Positions 62,943-64,000 of a stretch of 64,000 nucleotides of DNA are shown here, piece by piece. Both the position numbers and the translations under genes were made by a program. How positions within the stretch are numbered: the first letter of the stretch is position 1; the number at the start of each line of letters is the position of its first letter. The notes under the pieces are model-generated. The model was not told where the DNA came from. It was given only the letters and a program-made list of their open reading frames with translations, and made no database searches. The stretch is from NCBI RefSeq assembly GCF_038632915.1, contig NZ_CP152050.1, positions 2,573,001-2,637,000 on the forward strand. The letters run 5' to 3'. The DNA is from Paenisporosarcina sp. FSL H8-0542 (GTDB lineage Bacteria; Bacillota; Bacilli; Bacillales_A; Planococcaceae).

Positions 62943-64000
62943 TCCTCCAATACAATGATTTGATTCGAGTCAAACAAATACAATATTTTTTCCTTGATGG
63001 TGATGGAAAGAATATTTTCTATAGCTTTTTGATAGAGCGACAGCTGTAAACCATAGCGATGCTGCATTTCCCGCAAAATCGAAGTCTCGTTATGGAAAAC
63101 ACCTTTAATTCGATCGGTTTTATAGTCGAGTAATACCCACTGTCCATCTTCTTCCTGGAATAAGCAATCTGCGATACCCTGCAAAATTTGAATGTCCCCA
63201 TCCTCGTCTTTCATACCATACGTAAAAGGTACTTCACGCAGGACTTCGGAAGCATGACGCAATCTGTCCACAAGCGGTGATTGCAGGAAGTTTTCAATGG
63301 CATTCACTTTTATGGCTTTTGCTTCATTTGTAGTCAACAACTGACGATCTGCAAGCAGTTGAATAAAGGATTCAATCATTTCCCTGCCAGGATGTAAATT
63401 GAAATCGAGGTGCTGCATGGCCGTATGCATCGCTGTACCAATTTCTGCACTAGTTAGTTTGTGCTCCCCTTGTTGTAGAAAAGCAGGCCGTTTATGAACA
63501 CTGGTAATGGCTTGCTGAACTTCTTTCGTCCTGAAAAATTCGGGTTCTTCTTCTTTTCGCAGTTGATCAATTCGTTTCAGTTCACTTACCGATTGCTTGG
63601 AACGTTTGACGGTTGAACGCTCGTGAATATAGACTGTATTGAATCGACGTTCCACTTCACTCATTATTTCCGGGGAAATTCCTTTTTGCTTCGTGGCATC
63701 AGACGGCTCTGAAGTAGTATCGATTGCAATGACCTGTCGTAATTCTTCTACATGAATCGTTTCAAACGACCATTTTGATGGATGTTGCAATGCATCTGAA
63801 TCCACCTGTCCTTGCCACAACGCGAAGTCATGATGTCTAGCGACGGCAGGACCAATCCAATCCAGGAACCCCTTCGCACGTGAACGTACATATTCCGGTA
63901 ACATATCGCCACTGGAAGCGGAAATATCCTGCCACTTGTCAATCGATTTTTGTGCATCCTTAACAGTCGCGACGAGCATTAACTTTTCCTTTGCTCGTGT
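62939..64000 (-). CDS. addA: ATP-dependent helicase/nuclease subunit A (AddA), C-terminal part
   Basis: The last 353 codons of AddA, the helicase-nuclease subunit that with AddB processes double-strand breaks for RecA. The frame is open to the right edge. The visible start TRAKEKLMLVATV is the end of the UvrD-like helicase core (motif VI: TRAKE..), and the rest holds the RecB-like nuclease domain with GTAMHTAMQHLDF (motif I His), a later ILQGIADCLFQEEDGQWVLL and the catalytic DYKTD. The addB gene would lie further upstream, outside the window. It is followed by the overlapping DUF418 gene. Confidence 0.93.
   Translation of the reverse strand, partial: TRAKEKLMLVATVKDAQKSIDKWQDISASSGDMLPEYVRSRAKGFLDWIGPAVARHHDFALWQGQVDSDALQHPSKWSFETIHVEELRQVIAIDTTSEPSDATKQKGISPEIMSEVERRFNTVYIHERSTVKRSKQSVSELKRIDQLRKEEEPEFFRTKEVQQAITSVHKRPAFLQQGEHKLTSAEIGTAMHTAMQHLDFNLHPGREMIESFIQLLADRQLLTTNEAKAIKVNAIENFLQSPLVDRLRHASEVLREVPFTYGMKDEDGDIQILQGIADCLFQEEDGQWVLLDYKTDRIKGVFHNETSILREMQHRYGLQLSLYQKAIENILSITIKEKILYLFDSNQIIVLED

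Overview
The window looks like chromosomal DNA of a low-GC, spore-forming member of the Bacillales, most likely Sporosarcina or a close Planococcaceae relative. The evidence is the gene content: spoVAC-AD-AE, spoVIF, CotZ- and CotO-type coat genes, spx/spxH/mecA, coiA, FapR-type operators before fabI and fabH, a tryptophan T-box before trpS, and many GTG/TTG starts with strong AGGAGG-type ribosome binding sites. From about 10.8 kb onward the gene order closely follows the Bacillus subtilis yjc-yjb-yja and yit/yis regions. Species is an inference; there is no rRNA here.

Layout. (1) 0-10 kb is an accessory region: a rifampin phosphotransferase gene running off the left edge, a GC-rich PrmC-like methyltransferase that looks foreign, a run of tiny genes and gene remnants each followed by a related terminator-bearing repeat (3.6-5.6 kb), a TetR-controlled Bmr/NorA-type efflux pump, a broken GGDEF gene, and small conserved genes. 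(2) 10.4-16.7 kb: yutG/pgpA-like, yjcH-yjcG-yjcF, then sporulation genes (spoVIF, a YjcZ-type peptide, spoVAE-AD-AC with a YhcN/YlaJ-like lipoprotein, CotZ/CotY). (3) 16.8-25.3 kb: cotO, fabI, mgtE, prpE, a pseudouridine synthase, NAD kinase, a small alarmone synthetase, a CYTH protein, truncated hemoglobin and spxH. (4) 26-32.6 kb: pepF, coiA, mecA, spx, a secreted DUF4015 protein and a second DUF3953 protein. (5) 33-47 kb: two complete peptide ABC transporters (oppABCDF and an app-like operon) on either side of T-box-regulated trpS. (6) 47-50 kb: fabF, fabH, yjzD. (7) 50-64 kb: a ClpB without its N-domain under a CtsR box, yitW/yitV/yitU, degV, a CoA-disulfide reductase, a MarR-GNAT fusion with its own palindromic operator, an amylase-like membrane protein with degenerate catalytic motifs, yisL, yisK, a DUF418 protein, and the 3' end of addA at the right edge.

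How parts fit together. Proteolysis and stress control dominate the middle: Spx, its ClpXP adaptor SpxH, the ClpC adaptor MecA, PepF and CtsR-controlled ClpB. Fatty acid synthesis genes are split over two loci but share FapR operators. Sporulation genes carry plausible sigma-G and sigma-K promoters. A dispersed intergenic repeat family occurs in at least five partial copies (25.5, 32.9, 52.4, 56.9 and 60.65 kb).

The least explained part is the repeat/small-gene array at 3.6-5.6 kb: short same-strand genes alternate with an element built from inverted AACTAAC...TTTAGTT arms around an intrinsic terminator, an organisation reminiscent of gene cassettes. No recombinase is visible in the window, so this remains an inference.
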